Shown here piece by piece: positions 56,312 through 63,722 of a stretch of DNA of 64,000 nt. A model generated the notes under the pieces. That model was not told the DNA's origin and did no database searches. It worked only from the letters and a program-made list of their open reading frames with translations. Source of the stretch: Roseicyclus amphidinii (GTDB taxonomy: Bacteria; Pseudomonadota; Alphaproteobacteria; Rhodobacterales; Rhodobacteraceae); NCBI RefSeq assembly GCF_030163755.1, contig NZ_JASJOE010000008.1:1-64000 (forward strand), given 5' to 3'. The position numbers and the translations under genes were made by a program. Every line of letters starts with the position of its first letter. The stretch's first letter is position 1.

Positions 56312-56728
56312 ATGCCTCTGACACCCCGACCAACCGCGCTTTGTCCCGCCGCGATCCGCCCGCCCTTCGCTGCCTATGCCCATGGCACGCATGTCCCCGC
56401 CGGGGCGGAATGGGTCTTCACCTCGGGGCAACTGGGGATAACGGCTGATGACGTCATCCCCGAAGAGGTGCGCGCGCAGGCCGAGCTGTGCTTCGCCGCC
56501 TGCGAGGCGATCCTGGCCGAGGCGGGATTTTCGCCGACCGATACGGTCCGCATCAACGCCTTCGTGACGGATCGTGCCCATATGGCCGGCTACATGGCCG
56601 CCCGCGACGCCTGGTGCGCCCGCATGGAGCGGCTTCCGGCCTCGACGCTCGTGATCGTCTCGGGCTTCACCCGCCCGGAGTTCAAGGTCGAGGTCGAGGT
56701 GACCGCCGCGCGCCTTCCGCCAGGATGA
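56312..56728 (+). CDS. RidA family (YjgF/YER057c/UK114) protein
   Basis: 138 residues. Members hydrolyse reactive enamines/imines. The segments FTSGQLGI and INAFVTDRAHMAGYMAARDAW fit the family; the usual Arg of the active site is replaced or shifted, with SGFTRPEFKVEVEVTA at the C-terminus. Divergent from the ABC/amidohydrolase operon, so it may act on an imine product of that route. Confidence 0.85.
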   Translation: MPLTPRPTALCPAAIRPPFAAYAHGTHVPAGAEWVFTSGQLGITADDVIPEEVRAQAELCFAACEAILAEAGFSPTDTVRINAFVTDRAHMAGYMAARDAWCARMERLPASTLVIVSGFTRPEFKVEVEVTAARLPPG

Positions 56729-56741
56729 CCGTTTTTTGTGG

Positions 56742-56770
56742 TTGACGGGCTGCGCAGGCTGGCTTACCTC
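56742..56770 (+). promoter_or_regulatory. Promoter of the tRNA-Met gene
   Basis: TTGACG at 56742-56747 and TACCTC at 56765-56770 with exactly 17 bp between them; the tRNA begins 12 bases later. The -35 match is strong, the -10 weak. Confidence 0.5.
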
Positions 56771-56782
56771 CGCGCACGGTTT

Positions 56783-56859
56783 GGCGGAGTAGCTCAGTTG
56801 GTTAGAGCAGCGGAATCATAATCCGCGTGTCGGGGGTTCAAGTCCCTCCTCCGCTACCA
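56783..56859 (+). tRNA. tRNA-Met (anticodon CAT), encoded CCA
   Basis: 77 bases that fold into a complete cloverleaf: acceptor GGCGGAG/CTCCGCT (first pair G-T wobble), D arm GCTC/GAGC, anticodon arm GCGGA/TCCGC around ATCATAA with CAT at 56817-56819, T arm with TTCAAGT, and a 3' CCA. CAT can be Met or lysidine-modified Ile; the sequence resembles alphaproteobacterial elongator Met tRNAs. Its 3' end is the attachment site of the element that follows. Confidence 0.93.
56812..56859 (+). other. Presumed attachment site (attL) in the tRNA 3' half
   Basis: The integrase gene begins the element 56 bp past the tRNA, and tyrosine integrases of this kind typically recombine in the anticodon-to-3' end portion of a tRNA, keeping it intact. 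A second copy of this end (attR) was not found up to base 64000, so the precise core cannot be set. Confidence 0.5.
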
Positions 56860-56915
56860 CCGTTTCCTTGGCATTTTCGGCCTTCTGCATCCGACACGTT
56901 CTCGTAGTTGGGTGT

Positions 56916-57953
56916 TCAGTTGGGAGATTTTGTTCCCTTTGTGTACGCTTCCAGCTTGCGGATGGCCGATTCCGAGAGGGCAGGATCGCGGCTCAAGTAG
57001 ACCTCGAGGATAGCGGTCACCTGGGACATCTTGTGTCCGGTGATGGCGGCAATCTCGGGAACCGTGCATCCGGCGATGGCGAGCCGCGTAACCGCCGTGC
57101 CCCGCAGATCGTGAAAGGTCACTCCCTCTAGCCCTGCGGCCTTGAAAGCCTTGCGCCAGGATGCCCTGAAGCCGCCTTCTGTCCACGATGCCCCCCGTGT
57201 GGTGCTGAGGATGGTCACAGCTTTTTTCGGGGTCGCATCCAGCAAGGCCTTGAGCGGAGCCCCCGCCGGGATTGCGACGTGGGCCTTCGTCTTGCCTTGG
57301 CGCAGCCTGATGGTTTGTCCGTCATAGCCCGACCAAGGCAGGCGTAGAAGGTCGCCCTGCCGCTGCCCGGTCCACAGGGCAAGCATGAAGGCGAGACCAA
57401 TGTGCTTGGGGGCCGACTCAAGGAACGCCATCTCGTCCTTGTGTGTCCAGATGCTGTCGATCCGGTCGGACCGGTAGACCTTGCCCGGTCGTTCGCAGGG
57501 GTTGCTCGGGACCATGCCGCGGTCGAATGCCCATGCAAGGATCAGCGCAAGCACGGAGTAGGTATAGTCGGCTTGCCGCCGGGATGCCTTCGCCAGCCGA
57601 TCGCGCCAGCTCAGAAATTCGCCACGGGCCGCCCGGTCGGTCAGAGCGGCAACCGGAAAGTCGGAATACTCGGACTCGATCTTGCGGACATGCTTGAGGT
57701 AGTCCTTGCGGGTCCGCGGAGCGAGGTCATTAAATTTTGGTGACGCCAGATAGGCGTCGAAGATCGATTGCAAGACATCTTTCGGCTTAGCTGCCCGCTT
57801 AGCGCAAGCTTCTGAATAAGCAGTAGCAAATTCAGGATCGCCGGGCTTTCCGGGCAGCCGGGGGCCACCCTTCCATGCATAGTAGTAGGTCACCCGAGAT
57901 CCGTCAGCCAACCTCTTGGTGACCTGATTAATCCCTTTAAGATGAACGCGCAT
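56916..57953 (-). CDS. int: Tyrosine recombinase/integrase
   Basis: 345 residues. An N-terminal SAM-like core-binding domain (about residues 60-155), then the catalytic domain with the RHRHY set: Arg198 (GQRQGDLL), His281 and Arg284 (FHDLRGTA), His307 (TGHK) and Tyr319 (EVYLS). It ends 56 bp from the tRNA-Met gene and reads towards it, the standard layout for tRNA-targeting elements. The start overlaps the small upstream gene by 17 bp. Confidence 0.93.
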   Translation of the reverse strand: MRVHLKGINQVTKRLADGSRVTYYYAWKGGPRLPGKPGDPEFATAYSEACAKRAAKPKDVLQSIFDAYLASPKFNDLAPRTRKDYLKHVRKIESEYSDFPVAALTDRAARGEFLSWRDRLAKASRRQADYTYSVLALILAWAFDRGMVPSNPCERPGKVYRSDRIDSIWTHKDEMAFLESAPKHIGLAFMLALWTGQRQGDLLRLPWSGYDGQTIRLRQGKTKAHVAIPAGAPLKALLDATPKKAVTILSTTRGASWTEGGFRASWRKAFKAAGLEGVTFHDLRGTAVTRLAIAGCTVPEIAAITGHKMSQVTAILEVYLSRDPALSESAIRKLEAYTKGTKSPN

Positions 57954-58143
57954 TTCTGTTCGCCTTCCAGTCTTCGTAAGGTGAGGGAGCGCTATTGGCC
58001 TCGGTTCCCTTTGCCTTCGTGTAAACTACAATGGTTCCGTCAGTCTGCAGCACCACGCGGTCGATGCTTTCTCCCGCCGCGACCGTCGCCTTGAGGGCTC
58101 GGGTGACGTCCTTGGCTGAAAAGGATGCAGGCCGACGCGACAT
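57937..58143 (-). CDS. Small conserved protein upstream of the integrase
   Basis: 68 residues if it starts at the ATG at 58143 (MSRRPASFSAKDV); the frame is open further upstream. A short N-terminal helix pair and VVLQTDGTIVVY are typical of small proteins that precede integrases in Rhodobacteraceae prophages and islands. Probably an excisionase-like or regulatory partner, but no function is shown. It overlaps the integrase gene by 17 bp. Confidence 0.6.
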   Translation of the reverse strand: MSRRPASFSAKDVTRALKATVAAGESIDRVVLQTDGTIVVYTKAKGTEANSAPSPYEDWKANRNARSS

Positions 58144-58316
58144 TATGAGGCCTACAAAATGATGATTGCCGTGGTCGCGGAGACCGGGCTGATACGAGAA
58201 ATATTGCTTTGTAAGCCTTTTTTCATCATAGTGATCCACTCTTAAGATGATTTCATGATCTTCAAATTTTTATTTTTCCATTCCAGATTTCAAAAATTTA
58301 TTTTCATACGATATTT
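58144..58316. other. AT-rich intergenic region between integrase operon and next gene
   Basis: 173 bp, much more A/T-rich than the rest (runs of T and A at 58260-58310). No gene is seen. It must carry the promoter for the integrase unit. Confidence 0.5.
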
Positions 58317-58850
58317 CTACAGGTCAGATCTCGCTTGCGTGTTCAAATTCTGACTTTCAAGAATGCTCTCCCAAAAGCTATGGGCGCTATCATCATTTTC
58401 TCCATTCTTGTCTTCCTGCACTTCCGACTCCTTTTCGGTCAGACAAGCCTCACTGTTTCCAGATCTCCTGCCAATTGGTGCAAGAGACAACGGCGGAGCT
58501 GATTCAGGAATAGGTTTTTTCTTTGCGAGGAGAATTATCATTTTGTACACGTCATCGTCGGACGGAGACGTATTTTCATCGAGTTCGAGGGCTTCAACTG
58601 CACGTGCGATCTGCGGGATATAATTTCGTGCAGTGCCCTCAGAAACATGGATATTCATTTTCGCAAGAAGTCTCACGATGCCTTCGATCTGCCTGCCCCG
58701 CCGACGCTCATGCAAGATAAAGCGCCACTGAGAGATCAGCTTGCGGAGCACATGGCCGCGCTTCTTGATCGGTTCGGCCCTCGCTAGCTCGAACAGTCTT
58801 TCCTCGATGAGCCTCTGTTGCTCGTCGTCAGGGTAATCGTCTTCCATCAT
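58317..58850 (-). CDS. Hypothetical protein with possible DNA-binding helix-turn-helix
   Basis: 177 residues starting at MM (ATG 58850 or 58847; GGAGG is three or six bases upstream). The middle, residues 30-95, is rich in helices: RKLISQWRFILHERRRG, IEGIVRLLAKMNIHVSEG and TARNYIPQIARAVEAL, a pattern like the HTH of plasmid-borne regulatory or mobilisation accessory proteins (WxxI..G....I...L....G..S..T.RNY). The acidic C-terminus is disordered. Not confidently assigned. Confidence 0.55.
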   Translation of the reverse strand: MMEDDYPDDEQQRLIEERLFELARAEPIKKRGHVLRKLISQWRFILHERRRGRQIEGIVRLLAKMNIHVSEGTARNYIPQIARAVEALELDENTSPSDDDVYKMIILLAKKKPIPESAPPLSLAPIGRRSGNSEACLTEKESEVQEDKNGENDDSAHSFWESILESQNLNTQARSDL

Positions 58851-59250
58851 TCGCCTCCGTGGGTCTGCTCTCCCCAAAAATACGAGGCAGAGGTGAAAAA
58901 GCCTACGGGGCCTGTGAAGATTTATGTGGAAAACCCCCCTATCACGCTGCGTCCCTGCCGATTTTCAATTGAGTTATGCGCTGGCCGCTATAGACTGAGG
59001 CCAGTTAAACTGGCCTCAGTCTATAGCGCTTTCCCATTCATCGAAGCGCGTGGCCGATGCAAAAATTTTTCAAAGACGCTATCGATGCGGCGATATTCGC
59101 TTGTCCTGCACGACTCGTGCATCGTCTTGCGTCATCATGGTGAACACGGGCGCATTTTGTGCGTGTTGTTGCAGCCCGCCTGGCCAATCCTACAGCAAGA
59201 CACCTCGAAACCCGGGGCAAAACCCGGGGAGGCGCTTCAGGAGAAACCCG
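58851..59250. other. Intergenic region upstream of mobC, candidate oriT
   Basis: About 400 bp without a convincing gene; plus-strand frames here are weak in codon pattern. Contains a perfect 43-bp palindrome (58986-59028), an AT-rich run at 59058-59075, and two ACCCGGGG copies (59208-59230) just before the mobC ribosome site. Transfer origins normally lie directly upstream of mob genes, so an oriT is likely here, though no known nic consensus was matched with certainty. Confidence 0.5.
58986..59028. repeat. Perfect 21-bp inverted repeat with one-base spacer
   Basis: Arms 58986-59006 (starting CGCTATAGACTGAGG) and 59008-59028 (ending CAGTCTATAGCG) are exact reverse complements around a single A at 59007. 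It has no T run, so is not a typical terminator. It lies between the divergent HTH-like and mobC genes and may be a recombinase, relaxosome or repressor site. Confidence 0.9.
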
Positions 59251-59625
59251 ATGACCCGACCAAGGAAACCCGACGCTGATCGCCGGATGCGGTGGGACGC
59301 GCTCTATCTCACAAAGGCCGAGCGCCTCGATGTCGAGGTTTCTGCCAAGGCTTCCGGACTTGCGCCAGGCCGGTATCTGTATGCGTGTCATCTCAGGCAG
59401 GCGCCGATCCGGGTACATAGCAAGGCCCTCGCAGTCGCCGCGCTGTCCGAGGCCTCCGGGATGCTTCAGGCCATCGCAACAGAGATCGCGGAGGCTGCAC
59501 CCGAGATCGATGCCGTGCGCATTGCGGCTCAACTGACCAGCATCGAGCGGCAATTTCGCCGGGCAGTTCTCCCACCATCGTACGTAATCCGGTTTCGGGA
59601 AGCCGAGGAAGGACCGGAAGAATGA
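59251..59625 (+). CDS. MobC-like mobilisation protein
   Basis: 124 residues from the ATG at 59251, with CAGGAGAAACCCG upstream. It resembles relaxosome accessory proteins of the MobC/ribbon-helix-helix type: YLTKAERLDVEVSAKASGLAPGRYLYACHL and a helical C-terminus. It would help nick the transfer origin. Its stop overlaps the relaxase start (ATGA). Confidence 0.7.
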   Translation: MTRPRKPDADRRMRWDALYLTKAERLDVEVSAKASGLAPGRYLYACHLRQAPIRVHSKALAVAALSEASGMLQAIATEIAEAAPEIDAVRIAAQLTSIERQFRRAVLPPSYVIRFREAEEGPEE

Positions 59626-61736
59626 TGGTCCTGCCCGCGAAATATTCCGCCGACACGGCAGGTGCCGAAACTGATGTCGTCGGATATCTCGTCGATGAAT
59701 ATGTCCTCAAGCCGGACGGAAACGGGAAGGAATTGTTCCGGCGGGTTCCTCCACCAGAGGTCCTGATCGGCGATCCTGTTCTGATGCGAGCCGCAATTCG
59801 GGCGGCGCCAGGAAAGCACAAGTATAGGTCGCTCGTTCTTTCATTTGCGGACGAGGACATTGACGTCGACGCCTTCAATGCCGGATCGCCGGAAGCCCGC
59901 GCTCAGGTAGCGAATGTTCTCTCGATGTATATGGAGGCTGCTTTTTCCGGTATTCCTGAGGCCTGCCGCCCGCCGTTGCTCGTGTCGACGCACACGCATT
60001 GCGGCAACCTCGAGCTGAACATCACCATTCCCAGGTGGATTCGGCGACCCGATGGACAGCTGCGCTGTTTCAATCCGGATCCACCGGGTCGCGAAAGTCG
60101 GGCCTATTGGGACGCGTTCGAGGATCTTCTTAACACCAAACATGGATGGGCCGATCCGCGTGACCCGGCGCGGCGGCAGTGGTTCACGATGCCGGGTTTC
60201 CTGGTGAAGAAGCGTGCAGCAGTCCTGCGATCCGGTAGCGAATGGGAACCGACCGTTCAGGAAATCATCTGCGACCGCATCGTCGCCGCCGTCCTGTCGG
60301 AAGAGATCAGGAGCCGCGCCGATGTCGAAGGCTGGCTTGCGAAACACGCGCCGGAATACGACATGACGGTGCTCAAGGTCGCGAACGACCACATCACCAT
60401 CGGTGCCGAGGACGCACTTCCGCGCGACCGGATCAAGCTTCGTGGCCTGATCTTCTCCCGCGCGTTTTCATCGCCCGAAGTGTTGCGGCCAGAGCCGGTG
60501 GTCTTGGATGACGGGGCCCGTGCCGATCAGCTGGCCGATGCCGCGGCGCGTCTGCAGGCGGGGTGGGAGCGCCGTACCGCGTTCAACGTCGATCGCTTCA
60601 GGCTCGCGGATCTGCCGGTCCCGACCTTCGATGCCGCCAGCTTCCTCGATCAACCGAGTTCCCGGCAGACCCGCATCATCCCGCCAAGGCGGATCAGTCA
60701 CGCGACGCAACTTCATGAAACGGAGACATATCATGACCGCAGCCCCGAGCCTGCCCCCCTTGTCCGGCCTGACGACGATGGAACGGGAGCTCCTGTTTCG
60801 GGTCGACGCGCTGGCGCAGGCGTTCCATCGCGAACTGCGGACGCAGAACCAAAAGATCGCGGCGCTGGAGGCCGAGATCCGGGCCAGGGACGAAGCCATC
60901 ACCCGCTTGACCAAATTGTTGAGTTCCTGGGTGGCCCCCAAGGTCCCGGATCGATCCTGACGTCCTTTGCCCGACGCCTGCGAGCGGTCCTGCCGGGCGT
61001 GATCGCCCGACTGACCTTTCAGCATGCCCTGCGCGCCATCCCCCCGAAGCTTCCTCGCCATCTTGAAGAATGTAAAACCGCACTGGAGACCATGAATGCA
61101 GCCCTCTCCCGACAACTCGCCGTTCGCCGACGCCCAGAAGGTCGCCTTGGACATCGGCCGGAAACTCGATCAGATCCTGCAGGCTATCCTGCCGCTGCAC
61201 GACCTGTTGCAGGCTCAGGAGAAGGCGGAACAAGGCCTGACTCAGCGGCTGACCGAACTCCTCGAGAGTTTCTCCAGCATCGCGACGCATCTCGAGGCGG
61301 CGGCCGAGGCGCTCACGAAACTTTCCGAAGCGGAAGAATTGCCGAGGGCCGAGGAGGAGGCGTTCAAGTGGTTGGGGCAGCGGCTCGAGGCGCAGGACGC
61401 ATGGATCCAAACGCTTCATCACGATTTGCGGACGATGATGGAATGGCTCTCGACTCCAGCGGACCAGCCACCCGCGCGCATGTGATCGCCAGGATCCGGC
61501 AGGTGGCAGAAACGGTCGAACCGGGCGCGCGCATCTCCCTCCGGTTGTCGCTGGGCGATCCGAATGAAGTTGGTCTGCCCCACGAGGCGGGGAGCGCGTG
61601 GATCAGTTTGGTCGCTGGCGAGACCTGGGTCCTGACCGCATCCGATGCCGTCCTCGACGCTGTGGAAGGCGCCTTCCGGCTTGCCGGGGACGAACCTTCG
61701 ATCGAGGATGACAGCACATCGTTCGATCCGTTCTGA
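59622..61736 (+). CDS. Relaxase-like mobilisation protein; frame remains open past the conserved domain
   Basis: The first 365 or so residues have relaxase features: a Tyr-containing N-terminal region (VVGYLVDEYVLKPDG), KHKYRSLVLSFADEDI, a metal motif STHTHCGNLELN (near residue 125), and FNPDPPG followed by GWADPRDPARR. The enzyme would nick oriT. The reading frame continues without a stop to 61736 (704 residues), but residues beyond about 370 lie across two genes in another frame and have shadow-like composition. Either the stop was lost or the protein has an odd tail; the functional gene probably ends near 60720. Confidence 0.65.
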   Translation: MMVLPAKYSADTAGAETDVVGYLVDEYVLKPDGNGKELFRRVPPPEVLIGDPVLMRAAIRAAPGKHKYRSLVLSFADEDIDVDAFNAGSPEARAQVANVLSMYMEAAFSGIPEACRPPLLVSTHTHCGNLELNITIPRWIRRPDGQLRCFNPDPPGRESRAYWDAFEDLLNTKHGWADPRDPARRQWFTMPGFLVKKRAAVLRSGSEWEPTVQEIICDRIVAAVLSEEIRSRADVEGWLAKHAPEYDMTVLKVANDHITIGAEDALPRDRIKLRGLIFSRAFSSPEVLRPEPVVLDDGARADQLADAAARLQAGWERRTAFNVDRFRLADLPVPTFDAASFLDQPSSRQTRIIPPRRISHATQLHETETYHDRSPEPAPLVRPDDDGTGAPVSGRRAGAGVPSRTADAEPKDRGAGGRDPGQGRSHHPLDQIVEFLGGPQGPGSILTSFARRLRAVLPGVIARLTFQHALRAIPPKLPRHLEECKTALETMNAALSRQLAVRRRPEGRLGHRPETRSDPAGYPAAARPVAGSGEGGTRPDSAADRTPREFLQHRDASRGGGRGAHETFRSGRIAEGRGGGVQVVGAAARGAGRMDPNASSRFADDDGMALDSSGPATRAHVIARIRQVAETVEPGARISLRLSLGDPNEVGLPHEAGSAWISLVAGETWVLTASDAVLDAVEGAFRLAGDEPSIEDDSTSFDPF
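60733..60960 (+). CDS. Small coiled-coil protein nested in the relaxase frame
   Basis: 75 residues from the ATG at 60733, with CGGAG seven bases upstream. Long amphipathic helix: LLFRVDALAQAFHRELRTQNQKIAALEAEI. Third-position GC and the ribosome site show this frame is coding. Function unknown. Confidence 0.65.
   Translation: MTAAPSLPPLSGLTTMERELLFRVDALAQAFHRELRTQNQKIAALEAEIRARDEAITRLTKLLSSWVAPKVPDRS
61096..61485 (+). CDS. Helical protein of unknown function
   Basis: 129 residues from the ATG at 61096, preceded by TGGAGACCATGA. Almost wholly helical and acidic, with repeated coiled-coil stretches (about residues 15-55 and 65-110). It overlaps the next gene by 43 bp. Strong coding bias supports it. 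Possibly a mobilisation accessory. Confidence 0.65.
   Translation: MQPSPDNSPFADAQKVALDIGRKLDQILQAILPLHDLLQAQEKAEQGLTQRLTELLESFSSIATHLEAAAEALTKLSEAEELPRAEEEAFKWLGQRLEAQDAWIQTLHHDLRTMMEWLSTPADQPPARM
61443..61736 (+). CDS. Hypothetical protein
   Basis: 97 residues from the ATG at 61443, in the same frame as the relaxase but with its own coding character. It has RAHVIARIRQVAETVEPGAR and LVAGETWVLTASDAVLDAVE. No clear ribosome site, so it may be translated by coupling from the overlapping gene. Not recognised. Confidence 0.55.
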   Translation: MALDSSGPATRAHVIARIRQVAETVEPGARISLRLSLGDPNEVGLPHEAGSAWISLVAGETWVLTASDAVLDAVEGAFRLAGDEPSIEDDSTSFDPF

Positions 61737-61860
61737 CCGTTAGCGTCCGGGGAGCTGGTGTAATTTCATCGCCGTCGGCGGTGTGATCCCGGGCGGCCAT
61801 CGAGGTCCATTTTCGAGGTGGAGTTTGGCGACTTCAACCACAGACCATACGCAGACGCCG

Positions 61861-62001
61861 ATGACCAAGACGCACATCGACCTGTCCGAGCTGTTGGCCA
61901 GGCACGATCAGGGTGCTTCCGTGGCAGTATCGCCGAAGCTGCGCTGCAACTGATCATGGAGACTGATGTGGAAGCCATCATCGGCGCTGGCCGCAATGAA
62001 T
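61861..62001 (+). pseudogene. IS256-family transposase, N-terminal fragment with frameshift
   Basis: It opens with TKTHIDLSELLARHDQG, then a one-base loss near 61915 shifts the frame to RGSIAEAALQLIMETDVEAIIGAGR, the classic N-terminal IS256 region. It is cut off after about 47 residues. Confidence 0.75.
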
Positions 62002-62265
62002 TCGTCGCGGTTCGAGGAAGCCTGAAAAGTAGCTGCCCTTCCTGAGCTTCGGGATGCGAAGTTCGACCGTCCCGGTCAGGGTCTGCCAATTTCGGTCGCG
62101 ATAGCCATTGCGCTGCGCCCGACGACTGGGGTCCTTCTCGCCACAGGCCGCGCCTTTAACGACTCCAACCTCCAGCTCCATCAGCCGTTCTGCGGAAAAG
62201 CCGGTCATCTCGCGTAGCAGATCTGCCTCGGGGGTCTTCTCCACGAGGTCGCGCAGGTTCAACAT
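62002..62265 (-). pseudogene. IS256-family transposase, N-terminal fragment
   Basis: From the ATG at 62265: NLRDLVEKTPEADLLREM, RLMELEVGVVKGAACGEKD, RAQRNGYRDRNWQTLTG, ELRIPKLRKGSYFSGFLEP. It then ends at the junction at about 62002, losing the catalytic core. A different IS256 group from the facing fragment. Confidence 0.8.
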
Positions 62266-62456
62266 GTTATTGGTAATCGGTGGTATCTCCAGTCCGGGTT
62301 GGTGCCAGCAACCAGAACTTTCCGGAACTTCGGCGGCGGCCATCTTAGCCAGAACCTACAACACTTAGCGTAATCGCCACGCCAAACCTACCGCCTATGG
62401 TGGTGAAGGACGGAGGCGTTGCTGCGGCAACCTCCGAAGTCCAGAACATAGAGGAT

Positions 62457-63491
62457 ATGATGGGAATGTTTGCTGCACTGGACGTGTCGCAAGAAGAGAC
62501 GGCGATTTGCGTGGTGGATCGGCACGGCGCGATCATGGCGGAGACCAAGGTTCCAAGCTGCCCGGATGCGATAGCCGATTGGCTCGCCGAACGAACCGAA
62601 GACCTCGAACGGGTTGGCATGGAGACCGGGCCTCTGGCTGTCTGGTTTTGGAATGCCCTTATGGAAAGGCAGGTCCCGATCGTTTGCATCGACGCGCGCC
62701 ACGCCAATGGCGTGCTGAAGATGATGCCGAACAAGACCGACCGGCACGATGCCCGCGGACTCGCGCAGATCGTCCGCACCGGTTGGTTCAAGGCCGTGCA
62801 GATCAAGAGTCATGATGCCTATGTCAACCGAGCGATGCTGACAGCGCGTGACGCACTGGTCGGCATGCGGGTCAGGCTGGAGAACGAGATCCGGGGGCTG
62901 CTGAAGACCTTTGGCATCATGTTCGGAAAGCGGGTCGGCGGGTTCAAGCGCCGAGCCGAGGAAATCGTCGAAGGCGAACTGGCGGTCGCCCCAGAGCTCG
63001 TTCCGGTCTTCCAAGCGCTCATGCAAGCTAGGCGCGACATCCTCGCCCGCATCGCCGCGCTCGATAGCCGCATCCGGGCAGTTGCCAGGCGGCATGCGAC
63101 GGTCCGGCTGCTGATGACCGCGCCTGGCGTGGGACCGATCACGGCAATGGCGGTTGTCGCAGCCTTCGATGATGCCTCCCGCTTCCGTCGGTCGTCCAGC
63201 GCGGGGGGCTATCTTGGGCTGACACCCAGACGCTACGAGTCCGGAGAGATCAGCCGGAACGGGCGCGTGTCAAAACGGGGAGACGCCTTCACCAGGAAGT
63301 GTTTGTTCGAGGCCGCGAACGCGATTTACTGCCGAAACCTCGGCGGCCCTCGGCTGCGGGACTGGGCCAAGGCGATTGCCGAAAGAACTGGACCGCGCAA
63401 GGCCAAGGTCGCGCTGGCCCGAAAACTGGCGGTCACCCTGCACGCGATGTGGCGTAGTAACATGCCCTTCCAGGAGGCGGCGATGGCATAG
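62457..63491 (+). CDS. IS110-family transposase (DEDD recombinase)
   Basis: 344 residues from ATG 62457 (MMGMFAALDVSQEE). The RuvC-like DEDD residues are Asp9 (ALDVS), Glu56 (METG), Asp95 and Asp98 (NKTDRHDARG). The C-terminal Tnp domain is present: TAPGVGPITAMAVVAAFDD and GYLGLTPRRYESGE with GRVSKRGD. IS110 transposases use a structured RNA from the element's own noncoding end to choose target and donor. The gene appears complete. Confidence 0.93.
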   Translation: MMGMFAALDVSQEETAICVVDRHGAIMAETKVPSCPDAIADWLAERTEDLERVGMETGPLAVWFWNALMERQVPIVCIDARHANGVLKMMPNKTDRHDARGLAQIVRTGWFKAVQIKSHDAYVNRAMLTARDALVGMRVRLENEIRGLLKTFGIMFGKRVGGFKRRAEEIVEGELAVAPELVPVFQALMQARRDILARIAALDSRIRAVARRHATVRLLMTAPGVGPITAMAVVAAFDDASRFRRSSSAGGYLGLTPRRYESGEISRNGRVSKRGDAFTRKCLFEAANAIYCRNLGGPRLRDWAKAIAERTGPRKAKVALARKLAVTLHAMWRSNMPFQEAAMA

Positions 63492-63722
63492 ACCCCAAAA
63501 CCGAAACGACGCTGATCTTCAGCACACCCGAATGCGTCCAGCCGGGACGCGCGGCGAGGGTGAGATCGCTCCCACGGCTGCGGCAATAACCGCGCACACC
63601 ACTTCGATCCGCCCAACCCTGAACGCAAACATGCGGCGTCCCTCGCGGCGACCGCGGAGAGAACCCCAGAGCCTGGCGCGCAGGATGAACCGATGCAGAT
63701 CAGCCCTTGACCAAGGCGATTA
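63492..63722 (+). ncRNA. Candidate bridge RNA region of the IS110-family element
   Basis: 231 bp with several hairpins: GCGTCC/GGACGC (63534-63550), GCGG/CCGC (63580-63593) and CGCGG/CCGCG (63643-63657). Bridge RNAs of the IS110 family are made from a noncoding end, on the right in the IS1111 group. No ORF is convincing here. The RNA itself is inferred from family knowledge. Confidence 0.4.

Larger units (their letters stand above)
61749..62366. mobile_element. Head-to-head remnants of two IS256-family elements
   Basis: Two N-terminal transposase fragments face each other and abut near 62002: a plus-strand one from 61861 and a minus-strand one from 62265. Both lack their C-termini and the DDE core, so neither is functional. 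Each carries about 100 bp of its own 5' end, including the sequence GGAGCTGGTGTAA at 61749, a plausible left terminal repeat. Confidence 0.75.
62371..63722 (+). mobile_element. IS110/IS1111-family insertion sequence
   Basis: An intact transposase gene lies between a short left end (62371-62456) and a 231-bp right end (63492-63722). TAATCGCC at 62371-62378 and GGCGATTA at 63715-63722 form an 8-bp inverted repeat, like the subterminal repeats of the IS1111 group. A long right noncoding end is also a feature of that group. Exact ends need comparison with other copies. Confidence 0.65.

Noticed and set aside
56783-56859. tRNA-Ile2 with a lysidine-modified CAT anticodon
   Set aside because: The overall sequence resembles alphaproteobacterial elongator tRNA-Met rather than tRNA-Ile2; a modification assay or tRNAscan model would settle it.
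58818-59279. A plus-strand frame of 153 codons in the region upstream of mobC
   Set aside because: It spans the perfect palindrome and the mobC ribosome site, has no ribosome site of its own and no conserved sequence.
61818-62045. A 75-codon plus-strand frame over the IS256 junction as a gene
   Set aside because: It mixes out-of-frame sequence with the shifted transposase fragment and crosses the junction; it is debris of the broken transposases.
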